The notes beneath the pieces were generated by a model, which was not told the origin of the DNA, searched no databases, and was given only the letters and a program-made list of their open reading frames with translations. This document shows positions 17,520-26,643 of a stretch of 64,000 nt of DNA, one piece after another. The DNA is from an uncultured Actinomycetes bacterium (lineage in GTDB: Bacteria > Actinomycetota > Actinomycetes > Mycobacteriales > Nakamurellaceae): positions 151,623 through 215,622 of the forward strand of contig CALANS010000117.1 in the NCBI GenBank assembly GCA_937926105.1. Direction: 5' to 3'. A program made the position numbers and the translations under genes. Positions within the stretch are counted from its first letter, which is position 1. Each line of letters starts with the position of its first letter.

Positions 17520-19181
17520 TCAGCAGTGCGGCGCTCGCACCACAGGTCGACCCACGGGATCGGTGCGCGTCAGGAAGGGCTCCAACACACCGGGCACCGC
17601 GGCGTCGGCCAGCTCCACGGCGACCGGTTCGGGCACGTCGTGCACCCGGTAGCCCTGCTTGCCGGCTGCGGTGGTGGCGACGAGCGTCACCAGTCCGGCG
17701 CGGCGCTGGAAGTAGGTCTGCCGGATGGTCCAGCCGATGATCCCGTCCCGCTGCAGCACCGCGCGCCGGCCACGCAGGCTGTGCGCGCGGGTGACCAGGT
17801 ATTCCGGGGTGAGCGCGTGCCCGAGCCGGCGTGCCCGATCGCCGGCCAGCGGCACGGCGACCACCGGTGGCACGACGCCGGCCAGCGGCAGCCAGGAGTT
17901 CCAGCCCGCCACCACCACCGACGCCGACCAGACGGCGGTGAGCAGTGCGGCCACCGTCGACGCTCGCGCATACCGGCGGCGCACCGCCCGGCGCCCGTGC
18001 GGCACGAGCGGCATCTCCAGTGGCTCGGCGCTGCCGATCACCAGTGCGCCGACGCCAAGCGACGCCGCCCGCGGTGCCGGCGGCACCATCGGCACCGCGC
18101 CCGCCTCCCGCCTGCTCATGCCGGTGACGATCGCCGACAGCCGGGCGGCACCGACCGACCGGAGCCCCAGCGGTTCGTGCAGTTCCACGCCGCGCACCCG
18201 GGCGATCTCGATGCTGGTCTCCCGCGAGGTCGCCCCACCGCGGCTGACGTGGAAGCTGCGCTGCGCACCGTCCCGGGACAGCGTGAAGCCCCAATAGTTG
18301 AGCAGGTACCCGATCAGCGCGAGCACGCAGATGACCAGCACCAACACCAGCGCGGCGACGACGATCGGCCCGACCGGCGGCGGCCCGCTGCCCAGATGCG
18401 CCCGATCCAGCAGCCGGCCGACCACCGGGCCGATGAACTGGCTGGTCGCGCCGACGACGGCCGCGGCAACCAGCAGACCGCCCGTCGTCAGCGGCGCGTA
18501 GCGAACCCAGCGCGGATCCAGTCGGAGCAGCACCTCGTCACCCAGCGGTGCGCCCGCGCGCGCCAGCGGGGCTTGCGGATCAGCACCCGCCAGAACTGCA
18601 GGATCAGCACCCGCCGGGGCGTGCGCACCGGCAGCCGCCGGGGTACTCACCCCGGCACCCGCAGGGGCCCGTGCACCCGCCTCTGCCGGCACCACGCCGT
18701 CGTCCGCCGGTAGCGCCCGGTGCAGCAGCGCCGCCCGCAACGTGCGTGCCTGCGGACGCGGCAGCGAGTCGAGTTTGATGCGCTCGGCGCCGCCCTGCCC
18801 GGCGCCGGCGGTGCCGATCTCGACCGTGGCCAGCCCGAGCATCCGGTGGATCGGCGAGGCCGTCAACTCCACGCTGCGGATCCGGTCCAGGACGGCCGTC
18901 AGCCGGGTCCGCACCACGAGGCCGCGGCGCAACTGGAGCTGCCCGTCGACGATGCGGTAGCTGGTGGTCACGTAACGCAGCAGGCCCAGCGCCACCGGCA
19001 CCGCGACCGCGGCGAGGTGCCACCAACGGTCACCGTCCAGCGAGTTGCCGATCAGGAACACCCCGATCAGCGCGGGCAGAAAGCGCACCACCTCGTTCAC
19101 CGGGTGCACCAGCAGCATCCGGGGGTCCAGGCGCCGCCAGCCCTGATCCCCCACCAACGGGTCGCCCCGAACCGTCCTCAC
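17520..19181 (-). CDS. PH-domain (DUF304/bPH_2) membrane protein, large
   Basis: The 553-aa membrane protein has three bacterial PH-like (bPH_2) modules, each preceded by a pair of hydrophobic helices: around YVTTSYRIVDGQLQLRRG (about 60-130), WGFTLSRDGAQRSFHVSRG (about 300-370) and LTPEYLVTRAHSLRGRRA (about 460-540). A Pro/Ala-rich linker with degenerate repeats (APAGAGVSTPAAAGAHAPAGA) lies at about residues 150-210. The layout resembles the YdbS/YdbT pair, implicated in resistance to secreted peptides in Bacillus; function here is unknown. The GTG at 19181 overlaps the stop of the upstream small PH gene (GTGA), so they are coupled and probably interact. The true start is supported by that overlap, not by an SD. 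Confidence 0.88.
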   Translation of the reverse strand: MRTVRGDPLVGDQGWRRLDPRMLLVHPVNEVVRFLPALIGVFLIGNSLDGDRWWHLAAVAVPVALGLLRYVTTSYRIVDGQLQLRRGLVVRTRLTAVLDRIRSVELTASPIHRMLGLATVEIGTAGAGQGGAERIKLDSLPRPQARTLRAALLHRALPADDGVVPAEAGARAPAGAGVSTPAAAGAHAPAGADPAVLAGADPQAPLARAGAPLGDEVLLRLDPRWVRYAPLTTGGLLVAAAVVGATSQFIGPVVGRLLDRAHLGSGPPPVGPIVVAALVLVLVICVLALIGYLLNYWGFTLSRDGAQRSFHVSRGGATSRETSIEIARVRGVELHEPLGLRSVGAARLSAIVTGMSRREAGAVPMVPPAPRAASLGVGALVIGSAEPLEMPLVPHGRRAVRRRYARASTVAALLTAVWSASVVVAGWNSWLPLAGVVPPVVAVPLAGDRARRLGHALTPEYLVTRAHSLRGRRAVLQRDGIIGWTIRQTYFQRRAGLVTLVATTAAGKQGYRVHDVPEPVAVELADAAVPGVLEPFLTRTDPVGRPVVRAPHC

Positions 19182-19672
19182 GTGGCGTCGCCAACCTGTC
19201 CGGCGGTGCGTCGAGTGAGTTCGGCCACCATATCGTCCGCGGTCTCGCGGGCCAGGCCCACGATGTGCAGCGGTCCCTGCGCCGATGCGGTGGTCACCCG
19301 CACCGCGGCCAGACCCAGCAGGCGGCTCAGTGGGCCCTGGGTGATGTCGACCGTCTGCACCCGCGACATCGGTGCGACCCGGCGCTCCCTGGTCAGCCAC
19401 CCGGTCTGGGTGTAGACCGCGCCGGAGGTCACCTCCCACCGGTGGACCCGGTACCGGAACACCGGCATCGTCACGCAGTAGCACACCGCTGCCGCCGCGT
19501 ACGCCGGCCAGACCCAGGCCGGCAGCGCGAACCAGTGCCACACCCCGGTGATGAACACCAGGACGACGGCCACCACCGCGCACCTGCCGACCGCCTCCCC
19601 GACCCAGACCAGCGTCGCGCGAACCGACACCCGGTGCGCGGGGTCGCGAAGCGCGGGAGTGACCGGCGGCAT
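19178..19672 (-). CDS. PH-domain (DUF304) membrane protein, small
   Basis: The 164-aa protein has two hydrophobic helices (about 32-50 and 53-70) followed by one PH-like module (VHRWEVTSGAVYTQTGWLT, then VQTVDITQGPLSRLLGLAAV), typical of the small YdbS-like partner. GAAGGG directly precedes the ATG at 19672. It is divergent from the S9 peptidase gene and cotranslated with the larger PH protein. Confidence 0.88.
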   Translation of the reverse strand: MPPVTPALRDPAHRVSVRATLVWVGEAVGRCAVVAVVLVFITGVWHWFALPAWVWPAYAAAAVCYCVTMPVFRYRVHRWEVTSGAVYTQTGWLTRERRVAPMSRVQTVDITQGPLSRLLGLAAVRVTTASAQGPLHIVGLARETADDMVAELTRRTAGQVGDAT

Positions 19673-19730
19673 CCCTTCACAGTAGGGGCGCCCGCTCGCC
19701 GACGTGGCCGGTGTGAGACACCATGACGGC

Positions 19731-21758
19731 ATGACTTTCCCCTCGACCGGTGCGACCCGGTCGCCAGCCCCCGGCTCCTGGCCGTCCCCGATCTCCGCCG
19801 CCGACGCCGTCCGTGGGCGGCGGGCGCTGTCCGCGTGCGCCTTCGCCGGTGACGAGGTCTGGTGGTCGGAGGGTCGTCCGGACGAGTCCGGCCGGGTGGT
19901 GGTGTGCGCCACGGCCTCGGACGGGTCCGGTGAGGTCCGGGATGTGCTGCCCGCGCCGTTCAACGCGCGCACCCGGGTGCACGAGTACGGCGGAGTGTCG
20001 TTCCTACCGGTGCCCGGTGCTGCCGGGCACGATCTGGTCTTCGTGGAGTTCACCGACCAGCGGCTGTATTTGTGCTCCGGCCGCCGAGGCGGTGACGGCG
20101 CCGATCACGCACCGCAGCCGCTGGTGCCAGAGCCCGACCGGCCCACGGGGCTGCGCTGGGCGGATCTCACCCTGGACGCCCCGCGACACCGGATCCTCGC
20201 GGTGCGCGAGGAGCATCTCGGCGACGGCACCTACCGGACCGTGCGCCGTTCGGTGGTGGCGATCCCGCTGGACGGCTCCGCCGCCGAGAACCCCTCCGCG
20301 ATCGTCGAACTCGCGCAGGGCGCGGACTTCTACGCCGCGCCACGACTGTCCCCGGATGGCGAGCGACTGGTCTATCTGAGCTGGCAGCACCCCCACATGC
20401 CTTGGGATGAAACCGAACTGCACCTGGCGGAATTGGACTCCGCCGGGCGCCCGTGTCACCATGCGGTGCTCACCGGGGGCGCCGGGACCAGCATGACGGA
20501 CCCCGGATTCCTGCCGACCGGGCCGGATGCCGGCGCCATCCTCACGCTGTCGGACGAGCACGGCTGGTGGCGACCTCTGCTGATCGGTCCCGACAGCGGT
20601 CAGCAGCGATGGTTGTCGGATCAGGATGCTGAGTTCGCCGGCCCCGCTTGGACTCTCGGCCCGCGCAGCTGGGCGCAGTTGCCCGACGGACGACTGGTCG
20701 TCACCCGGAGCGGGGTACCCGGCATCCTGCAGGAGGACGGATCGGTCGCGGCCCTGGATCCGGCGTGGACGAGTTGCTCGGACCTGCACGCCGATGCGTC
20801 CGGCCGGCTGGCGCTGGTGGTCGGCGGTGACACCGTCACCGCTCGGGTCGCTGTCCTGGCGCCCACCCAGACCGGTTGGCGCGTCACCGATCTGCGAGTG
20901 GCCGCGGATCCGGAAACGGATATCCCGGCGGCGTTCCGACCACCGGCCCATCCGATCGTCGTGCACGGCGTGCACGCGATCGTCTATCCCCCCACCCATC
21001 CCGACCACACCGCCGAGCCCGGTACCGCGCCGTGCCTGATGGTGGTGCACGGCGGTCCGACCGGCCAGTTCTCCCGGCTGCCGTCGGCGACCACCGCCTT
21101 CTTCACCAGCCGCGGCGTCGGGGTGGTCGGGTTGGACTACGGCGGGTCTGCCGGGTACGGCCGGGCCTACCGCGAGCGGCTGCGGCACGCTTGGGGCCGT
21201 GTCGATGTCGCCGACGCCGCTGCGGTCGCCCGGGCGCTGGTGGCCGACGGCACCGCCGCGCCGGGTGCCGTGGTGATCGAGGGCGGTTCGGCCGGTGGGT
21301 GGACGGTGCTGTCGGCACTCACCGCCGCGGAGGACCTGCTGGGTGGTGCATCGCCGTTCGCGGCCGGGATTTCGCTGTTCGGTGTGGCCGACGCCCGGGC
21401 ATTGGCCGACGGCACCCATGACTTCGAGGCGCGATACACCGACAGCCTGCTCGGCCCGGATCCGGACTCCTGGTTCGAGGCGTCACCACTGGCACACACC
21501 GATCGGCTGCGCATCCCCGTGCTGCTGTTGCAGGGCGGCCGGGATCCGATCGTCACCCCCGACCAGGCGGAGGCGTTCCGGAGCGCGGCCGCCGAGCGCG
21601 GGGTGCCACACGCGCTGATCGTCTTCCCGCAGGAGAGTCACGGCTTTCGCGCGGCCGACGCGCAAATCGCCACGCTGCAAGCGGAGTTGAGCTTCCTGGG
21701 GCAGATCCTGGGGTTCGACACGCCGGGGGTGCCGCACCTGGACCTCGTCACCGCCTGA
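19731..21758 (+). CDS. S9 family prolyl-oligopeptidase-like peptidase
   Basis: The 675-aa cytosolic serine peptidase has an N-terminal beta-propeller part (repeated strands to about residue 410) and a C-terminal alpha/beta hydrolase domain. Visible motifs are MVVHGGPTGQFS (oxyanion region), GLDYGGSAGYGRAYRERL, the nucleophile elbow VIEGGSAGGW, the Asp in LLLQGGRDPIVTPDQ and the His in FPQESHGFR. It probably cleaves short peptides. Start ATG at 19731 chosen; a CACCAT hexamer 6 nt upstream suggests a leaderless start. The open frame runs back to 19704. Confidence 0.92.
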   Translation: MTFPSTGATRSPAPGSWPSPISAADAVRGRRALSACAFAGDEVWWSEGRPDESGRVVVCATASDGSGEVRDVLPAPFNARTRVHEYGGVSFLPVPGAAGHDLVFVEFTDQRLYLCSGRRGGDGADHAPQPLVPEPDRPTGLRWADLTLDAPRHRILAVREEHLGDGTYRTVRRSVVAIPLDGSAAENPSAIVELAQGADFYAAPRLSPDGERLVYLSWQHPHMPWDETELHLAELDSAGRPCHHAVLTGGAGTSMTDPGFLPTGPDAGAILTLSDEHGWWRPLLIGPDSGQQRWLSDQDAEFAGPAWTLGPRSWAQLPDGRLVVTRSGVPGILQEDGSVAALDPAWTSCSDLHADASGRLALVVGGDTVTARVAVLAPTQTGWRVTDLRVAADPETDIPAAFRPPAHPIVVHGVHAIVYPPTHPDHTAEPGTAPCLMVVHGGPTGQFSRLPSATTAFFTSRGVGVVGLDYGGSAGYGRAYRERLRHAWGRVDVADAAAVARALVADGTAAPGAVVIEGGSAGGWTVLSALTAAEDLLGGASPFAAGISLFGVADARALADGTHDFEARYTDSLLGPDPDSWFEASPLAHTDRLRIPVLLLQGGRDPIVTPDQAEAFRSAAAERGVPHALIVFPQESHGFRAADAQIATLQAELSFLGQILGFDTPGVPHLDLVTA

Positions 21759-21792
21759 CCCTGTGCGCTGATCGACTCCCGGCTGCGCGGGC

Positions 21793-22521
21793 TCAGGCCA
21801 GGCCCAGGGACTTCATCCGCTCGGCGTGCCCGTGCTGCAACCTGCGGAACAACGCGCCGATCCCGGCCAGGTCACCGGATCCGCGCACGATCAGCTCGGC
21901 CAGCCGGTCCCGGTCGGCGGCCACGTACTGGGCCTGGGTCATCGCCTCGCCGAGCAGCCGGCGTCCCCACAGCGCCAGCGGACCGGCCAGCCGCGGGTCC
22001 GCCTGGCAGGCCCGGCGCACCTCTCGCACGGCGAACGCCGAGTGCCCGGTGTCGGCCAGCACGGTAAACACCAGATCCCGCGTGACCGGGTCCAGCCACT
22101 CGGCGATCTCCCGGTAGAAGTCGGCCGCCAGCCCGTCTCCGACGTGCGCCTTGACCAACGACTCCAGCCACGAGTGCGGCGCCGTCGAGTCGTGGAAGGC
22201 GTTGAAGGGCGCCACGAACGGCATCATGGCCTGCTCGACGGCCACCCCCAACCCGGCCAAGTGGTCGGCCAGCCGGCGAAAGTGCCCCAGCTCGGCCGCC
22301 GCCATCGCGGAAAGCTGCACCCGGCCAGCCAGCGTCGGGGCGTACCGGGCGTCCGCGGCCATCCGGTCGAAGGCCGACAGCTCACCGTAGGCGAGCACAC
22401 CCAGCAGATCCACCACCGCCTCCGAGTCGCGCGCGGGCGGCTCGATCGCGTCGGAACCGGAGCCGGGTATCGCCGCCGGAGCCTGCGCGCCGACCGGCAC
22501 GGACGACTGCGGGTCGGTCAT
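21793..22521 (-). CDS. ferritin-like (MiaE_2-type) protein
   Basis: The 242-aa protein is mostly helical with a ferritin-like pattern: [32 protein letters not shown] with a likely metal Glu/His pair, then [21 protein letters not shown] and [12 protein letters not shown]. Such proteins are annotated as MiaE-like tRNA hydroxylases, but the actinobacterial group has no proven substrate. AGGAGGG precedes the ATG. It is divergent from rhlE, the same pairing as in M. tuberculosis, where the ferritin-like gene is next to the helicase gene. Confidence 0.8.
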   Translation of the reverse strand: MTDPQSSVPVGAQAPAAIPGSGSDAIEPPARDSEAVVDLLGVLAYGELSAFDRMAADARYAPTLAGRVQLSAMAAAELGHFRRLADHLAGLGVAVEQAMMPFVAPFNAFHDSTAPHSWLESLVKAHVGDGLAADFYREIAEWLDPVTRDLVFTVLADTGHSAFAVREVRRACQADPRLAGPLALWGRRLLGEAMTQAQYVAADRDRLAELIVRGSGDLAGIGALFRRLQHGHAERMKSLGLA

Positions 22522-22650
22522 GGTCCCTCCTGCATCGGTGCGGCGGCGCGTTCCGCTCCGAGCCTAGTGTCGGCAGCCCGGTCCGGCCGAGCGGACAGCG
22601 CCGGCTAGATCGTCCCGCGCGGATGATCGGTGATGGACGCCGCGAGCACG

Positions 22651-22821
22651 TACACTGGTTTCCGACAGGCGGCACCACCTGGGTGCCGCCGCAGTGTGCG
22701 CGCGTCGCCTGCTGCCGTCGTTGGCGATTGAGCCGGCGGACGGCCATCGGTCGGTTGGAATGGATCCCTGACTGGTTTCTGCGTGAACGCGCGCGAGCCG
22801 AGGAAGGGCATTGACACCCGC
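22651..22821 (+). promoter_or_regulatory. rhlE leader with hairpin
   Basis: The ferritin-like and rhlE genes are separated by 300 bp. TACACT (22651-22656) is a plausible -10. GGCGGCACC (22668-22676) and GGTGCCGCC (22682-22690) form a perfect 9-bp stem with a 5-nt loop at the very start of the presumed mRNA, leaving a leader of about 160 nt. AGGAAGGG lies 13 nt before the ATG. The promoter is a guess; the hairpin is certain. Confidence 0.5.
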
Positions 22822-24606
22822 ATGACCACATCGACCGCAGGACCATCCACCGCGGAGCCGGACACGCTCGCTACCGACGACACCCGCCTCACCGAGACCA
22901 CCACCCCGGAGCCCAACGCCGCCATCGACCCCGCAGAAGCCGCCGAGACCGAGGCCGGCGCGCACCCGCTGGCCGGTGACGCACCGGTCACCGAGACCGC
23001 CCCCACCTTCGCCGCGCTTGGCGTCGACGATCGCATCGTTGCCGCTCTGGCCGACGCCGGCATCGTGCGGACCTTCGCGATCCAGGCGCTCACCCTGCCG
23101 ATCGCATTGGACGGGCACGACCTGATCGGGCAGGCCCGCACCGGCATGGGCAAGACCCTGGGCTTTGGCGTCCCACTGCTGCAACGGCTGGCCGAGCAGT
23201 CCCGCGAGTCGGATCCGACCGGGCCGCTGCCGGCGGGCCGGGCCCCCCGCGCCCTGGTGATGGTGCCGACCCGCGAGCTGTGCGTGCAGGTGACCCGGGA
23301 CGTCCGGGACGCCGCCAAGAACCTGCGACTGAACGTCACGGCCGTCTATGGCGGGCGCGCCTACGAGCCGCAGATCGCCGCGCTGCAGGCCGGCGTCGAC
23401 GTGATCGTCGGCACCCCGGGTCGGCTGCTGGACCTGGCCAACTCCGGTCACTTGCAGCTCGGCGCGATCCGGGTGCTGGTGCTGGACGAGGCCGACGAGA
23501 TGCTCGATCTGGGCTTCCTTCCCGACATCGAGCGAGTGCTGGGCATGGTGCCCACCCGGCGCCAGACCATGCTGTTCTCGGCGACCATGCCGGGTCCGAT
23601 CATCACCCTGGCACGCACCTTCATGGTGCAGCCCACACACATCCGGGCCGAGCTGCCCGCGGACAGCGTCATCCACCAGACCACCACGCAGTTCGTCTAT
23701 CGGGCGCACGCGCTGGACAAGGTGGAGATGCTGGCCCGCATCCTGCAGGCCAGGGACCGCGGTCTGGCGATGGTGTTCACCCGCACCAAGCGCACGGCCG
23801 CCAAGGTCGCCGACGAGCTCACCGCCCGGGGTTTCGCTGCGGCGTCGGTGCACGGCGACCTGGGTCAGGGCGCGCGTGAGCAGGCGCTGCGCGCGTTCCG
23901 CTCCGGCAAGGTGGACGTGCTGGTGGCCACCGACGTCGCGGCGCGGGGCATCGACGTCGAGGGTGTCACGCACGTGGTCAACTACCAGTGCCCGGAAGAT
24001 GAGAAGACCTACATCCACCGCATCGGTCGCACCGGGCGGGCGGGCCGCACGGGTGTCGCGGTCACGTTCGTGGACTGGGACGACGTGCCCCGGTGGAAGC
24101 TGATCAACGACACACTGGGCCTGGCGCACGCCGAACCGGTGGAGACCTACTCGTCCTCGGCGCATCTGCGCAGCGACCTGGACATCCCGGAGAACGTCAC
24201 CGGAAAGCTGCCGCGGGAGGCGCGCACCCGTGCCGGGCTGGCCGCAGAACAGGTCGAGGACATCGGCGAGACCGGTCGGCACGGGCACGGCGGCCACCGC
24301 GACGGCGGCGGGCGAGGCGGCCGTCGGGACGGCGCACACCGCGATCGGGATGGCGAGCGTGCCGGGGGCGGCGCGCCCAGCGAGCGCGCCGGCCGTGACC
24401 GTCGCCGCCGTGGCAGCGGTGTGGCGCAGGGGCAGGCACCCAGCGGTGACGAGCGATCCGCGGGTTCCGCCTCCGATGGCGCCGCACCCGCGGAGGGGCA
24501 GCGGGCGGCAGCCGCGCCGCGGCGGCGCCGTCGCCGCCGCACCCGGGCGGGCTCCGCAGCGCCGGGCGGTCAGCCCACGACTACCCCCACGACTACTCAG
24601 GACTGA
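22822..24606 (+). CDS. rhlE: DEAD-box RNA helicase RhlE
   Basis: The 594-aa ATP-dependent RNA helicase likely acts in ribosome assembly and RNA turnover. Core motifs are in order: ARTGMGKT (motif I), PTRELCVQV (Ia), VLDEADEMLDLGF (DEAD), LFSATMP (III), VLVATDVAARGID (V) and HRIGRTGRAG (VI). The N-terminal 70 residues are acidic and Thr/Ala-rich. The C-terminal 140 are Gly/Arg-rich (HGHGGHRDGGGRGGRRDG) and basic (RRRRRRRT), the usual RNA-binding tail. ATG 22822 is preferred; an in-frame GTG at 22783 would add 13 residues. It is followed by the anchored protein gene after 49 bp. Confidence 0.94.
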   Translation: MTTSTAGPSTAEPDTLATDDTRLTETTTPEPNAAIDPAEAAETEAGAHPLAGDAPVTETAPTFAALGVDDRIVAALADAGIVRTFAIQALTLPIALDGHDLIGQARTGMGKTLGFGVPLLQRLAEQSRESDPTGPLPAGRAPRALVMVPTRELCVQVTRDVRDAAKNLRLNVTAVYGGRAYEPQIAALQAGVDVIVGTPGRLLDLANSGHLQLGAIRVLVLDEADEMLDLGFLPDIERVLGMVPTRRQTMLFSATMPGPIITLARTFMVQPTHIRAELPADSVIHQTTTQFVYRAHALDKVEMLARILQARDRGLAMVFTRTKRTAAKVADELTARGFAAASVHGDLGQGAREQALRAFRSGKVDVLVATDVAARGIDVEGVTHVVNYQCPEDEKTYIHRIGRTGRAGRTGVAVTFVDWDDVPRWKLINDTLGLAHAEPVETYSSSAHLRSDLDIPENVTGKLPREARTRAGLAAEQVEDIGETGRHGHGGHRDGGGRGGRRDGAHRDRDGERAGGGAPSERAGRDRRRRGSGVAQGQAPSGDERSAGSASDGAAPAEGQRAAAAPRRRRRRRTRAGSAAPGGQPTTTPTTTQD

Positions 24607-24643
24607 CCGCTCGGTCCTGGCACGCCAGCACCGGACCGGTCAG

Positions 24644-24649
24644 TAGTCT
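24644..24649 (+). promoter_or_regulatory. leaderless -10 (TAGTCT)
   Basis: TAGTCT ends 6 nt before the GTG at 24656, and no SD is present, so this gene may be transcribed leaderless from its own promoter downstream of rhlE. Confidence 0.5.
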
Positions 24650-24655
24650 CGTGAC

Positions 24656-26065
24656 GTGACGCTGCCCCGCCGGATCCGCCGCCGCATCGACGCCGCCGTC
24701 GCGGCCGTCATCGCCATCGTGGTGGTCGTGGTCGCGTTCGTCCTCTGGCAGGGCAGCGACTTTCGAGCCACCGCCGACGAGACCGCACCGTCGTCGCTGG
24801 CCCCGCCAATCCCCACCAGCCCGACGGCGCTGCCGGAGCGGCTGACCCAGCGCTGGCAGCTGCACACCGACCCGGGCTATGGGGCGATCGCCTCGGTGTA
24901 CGGCACCGTGGTCACCGCCGATCGTCACTCCGTCGTCGGACACGATGCCCGCACCGGCGCCACGGTGTGGAGCTACTCCCGCTCGAACGTGGATCTGTGC
25001 GGCATCGCCACCGGAGACACCGTGCCGGCCGATGACCTCACCACGGCCCCGGGCCTGCACGGCATCGTCACGCTGTTCGCCAAGAACGGCTGGTGCTCAC
25101 AGGTCACCACGCTGGACCCGAACACCGGCGCACGCGTCTACCAGCGCACCTCGCCCAACCAGCTCGGCGGCCAGATGATCTTCGGCAGCCCCTACGCGGG
25201 ATGGGTCGGCAAGGATTACCTGGAGCTGTGGCGGTGGGACCTGGTGGTCACCATCCGATATGGCAATCAGCCCAACCCGGTGAACTCCGACGGATCGCAT
25301 ACCGGCTGCACCTTCTCCGACGCCGCCGTCACCGACCTGCAGCTGGCCACCATCGAACACTGCACCGACCACCCCGACACCGCCACGCTGGTGCTCACCT
25401 GGCCCACCCCGAGTGACGCGCCGGACAAGGGCACCCAAGGGTGGGACGCGAACCACTCCCCGCCCAAGACGACCATCGACACGCACAGCCCCGACGCCGT
25501 GATCGTGGGTATCACTCCCGACCGGGCGGCGGTGCTGGTCTCCGAGCCGGCACCCGCCCTGGTGGTGTACGACTCGTCCGGTACGGAGCTCTCCCGTACC
25601 CCGGTCGACATCTCGGCGGCCGAGATCGTCCAGACCGCCGCGGCCGGCATCACCCCGTCGGTGGTCTACCAGACCCGGCGGTACACCCTGGTGGGTCACC
25701 ACCTGCTGTCGATGTCCGCCGAGACCGTGTCGGTCACGGTGACGCCGTCCCCCACGACCGCCCCGCCGACCGGGGAGGCCGCGCCGACTACCAGCAGCGG
25801 CGCCGCGAAGCCGCAGACCACCAGCGAACAGAACCCGGTGCTGGATTGGATCGCCCCGGACGCGACCGGCCTACCAACCAGGATCGGCACCAGCATGCTC
25901 ATCCCGACGGTCGACGGGCTGCAGGCGCGGGCGGTCGCGGACGGCTCGGTCACCACTACCATCCCGGTCGACCGCGGCGGCTATACCGGCCGGGTCGACG
26001 TCACCGCGATCGGTGACGAGATCGTCGAGGTGCGCGGCGACACGGTGGTGGGCCTGTCCCGGTGA
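24656..26065 (+). CDS. membrane-anchored beta-propeller (PQQ-like) protein
   Basis: The 469-aa protein starts with a basic segment and one transmembrane helix (AAVAAVIAIVVVVVAFVLW), so the bulk is outside. The rest looks like a beta-propeller with PQQ-repeat-like motifs (VVTADRHSVVGHDARTGATV and TTLDPNTGARVYQ). A Thr/Pro/Ala-rich linker lies at about 360-390 (SPTTAPPTGEAAPTTSSG). Function unknown. It matches the gene that follows rhlE in M. tuberculosis. Four Cys residues in the outer domain may form disulfides. Confidence 0.75.
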   Translation: MTLPRRIRRRIDAAVAAVIAIVVVVVAFVLWQGSDFRATADETAPSSLAPPIPTSPTALPERLTQRWQLHTDPGYGAIASVYGTVVTADRHSVVGHDARTGATVWSYSRSNVDLCGIATGDTVPADDLTTAPGLHGIVTLFAKNGWCSQVTTLDPNTGARVYQRTSPNQLGGQMIFGSPYAGWVGKDYLELWRWDLVVTIRYGNQPNPVNSDGSHTGCTFSDAAVTDLQLATIEHCTDHPDTATLVLTWPTPSDAPDKGTQGWDANHSPPKTTIDTHSPDAVIVGITPDRAAVLVSEPAPALVVYDSSGTELSRTPVDISAAEIVQTAAAGITPSVVYQTRRYTLVGHHLLSMSAETVSVTVTPSPTTAPPTGEAAPTTSSGAAKPQTTSEQNPVLDWIAPDATGLPTRIGTSMLIPTVDGLQARAVADGSVTTTIPVDRGGYTGRVDVTAIGDEIVEVRGDTVVGLSR

Positions 26066-26068
26066 CGC

Positions 26069-26192
26069 CGTGAGCGACGCCGCAGCGAGGCAGATCCGTC
26101 GCGACGCAGTCGCAGGATCGACGAGCGAAGCGCGGAGCGAACAATCAAACGCGTGAGCGACGCCGCAGCGAGGCAGATCCGTCGCGACGCAG
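26069..26192. repeat. 41-bp direct repeat
   Basis: Perfect copies at 26069-26109 and 26152-26192 (start CGTGAGCGACGCCGCAGCG), 42 bp apart, between the anchored protein stop and the convergent membrane gene stop. The spacer contains GCGGAGCGAACAA-like sequence also seen near the right edge of the window. No transposase or target-site duplication is present. Confidence 0.9.
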
Positions 26193-26193
26193 C

Positions 26194-26640
26194 TCAGGCC
26201 CACCAGGCCAGCCACAGCACCCCGGCCGCGGCGATGATCACCACGGCGGCCATCGGCCACCGCACCGAGGCCGGCACCCTCCGGCGCGCCAGCACCGTCA
26301 ACTCGCCGAGGACCCCCACTCCGAGCTGACCGGCGATCCGGGCCCATCCCGGCCCGCTGGCCGCGCCGAGACCGGTGCCGGGCGCCAGGTCGGGCGCGGC
26401 GAACTGCAGCACCAGCAGAGCCACGCCGAGCACCAGCAGCCCACCGGACAGCAGCCCGGCGAGGATCTCCACCGCACGCAGGACCGGCCCCGCCCGGGTC
26501 GGCGCCACCCGGGGACGGTCGGCGCCGACTGGTACCAGCCGTTCGGTCGGCGCGTCAGGGTCGACAGGCTTCACGGGACCCACCGCATCGTCCGGGTGGT
26601 CCCAGCCGTGCCCGGCCGGCGGCAGCGGTGCGGTATCCAT
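26194..26640 (-). CDS. small membrane protein
   Basis: I recognise no family. The 148-aa protein has a Pro/Asp-rich cytosolic N-terminus (about 50 residues), then three hydrophobic segments (AVEILAGLLSGGLLVLGVALL, IAGQLGVGVLGELTVL and AAVVIIAAAGVLWLAW). It lies 3 bp downstream of the PHP gene on the same strand, so the two are co-transcribed. Confidence 0.7.
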   Translation of the reverse strand: MDTAPLPPAGHGWDHPDDAVGPVKPVDPDAPTERLVPVGADRPRVAPTRAGPVLRAVEILAGLLSGGLLVLGVALLVLQFAAPDLAPGTGLGAASGPGWARIAGQLGVGVLGELTVLARRRVPASVRWPMAAVVIIAAAGVLWLAWWA

Positions 26641-26643
26641 CGG

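Noticed and set aside
26069..26192. Direct repeat as target-site duplication of an insertion element
   Set aside because: The 42-bp spacer has no transposase or terminal inverted repeats.
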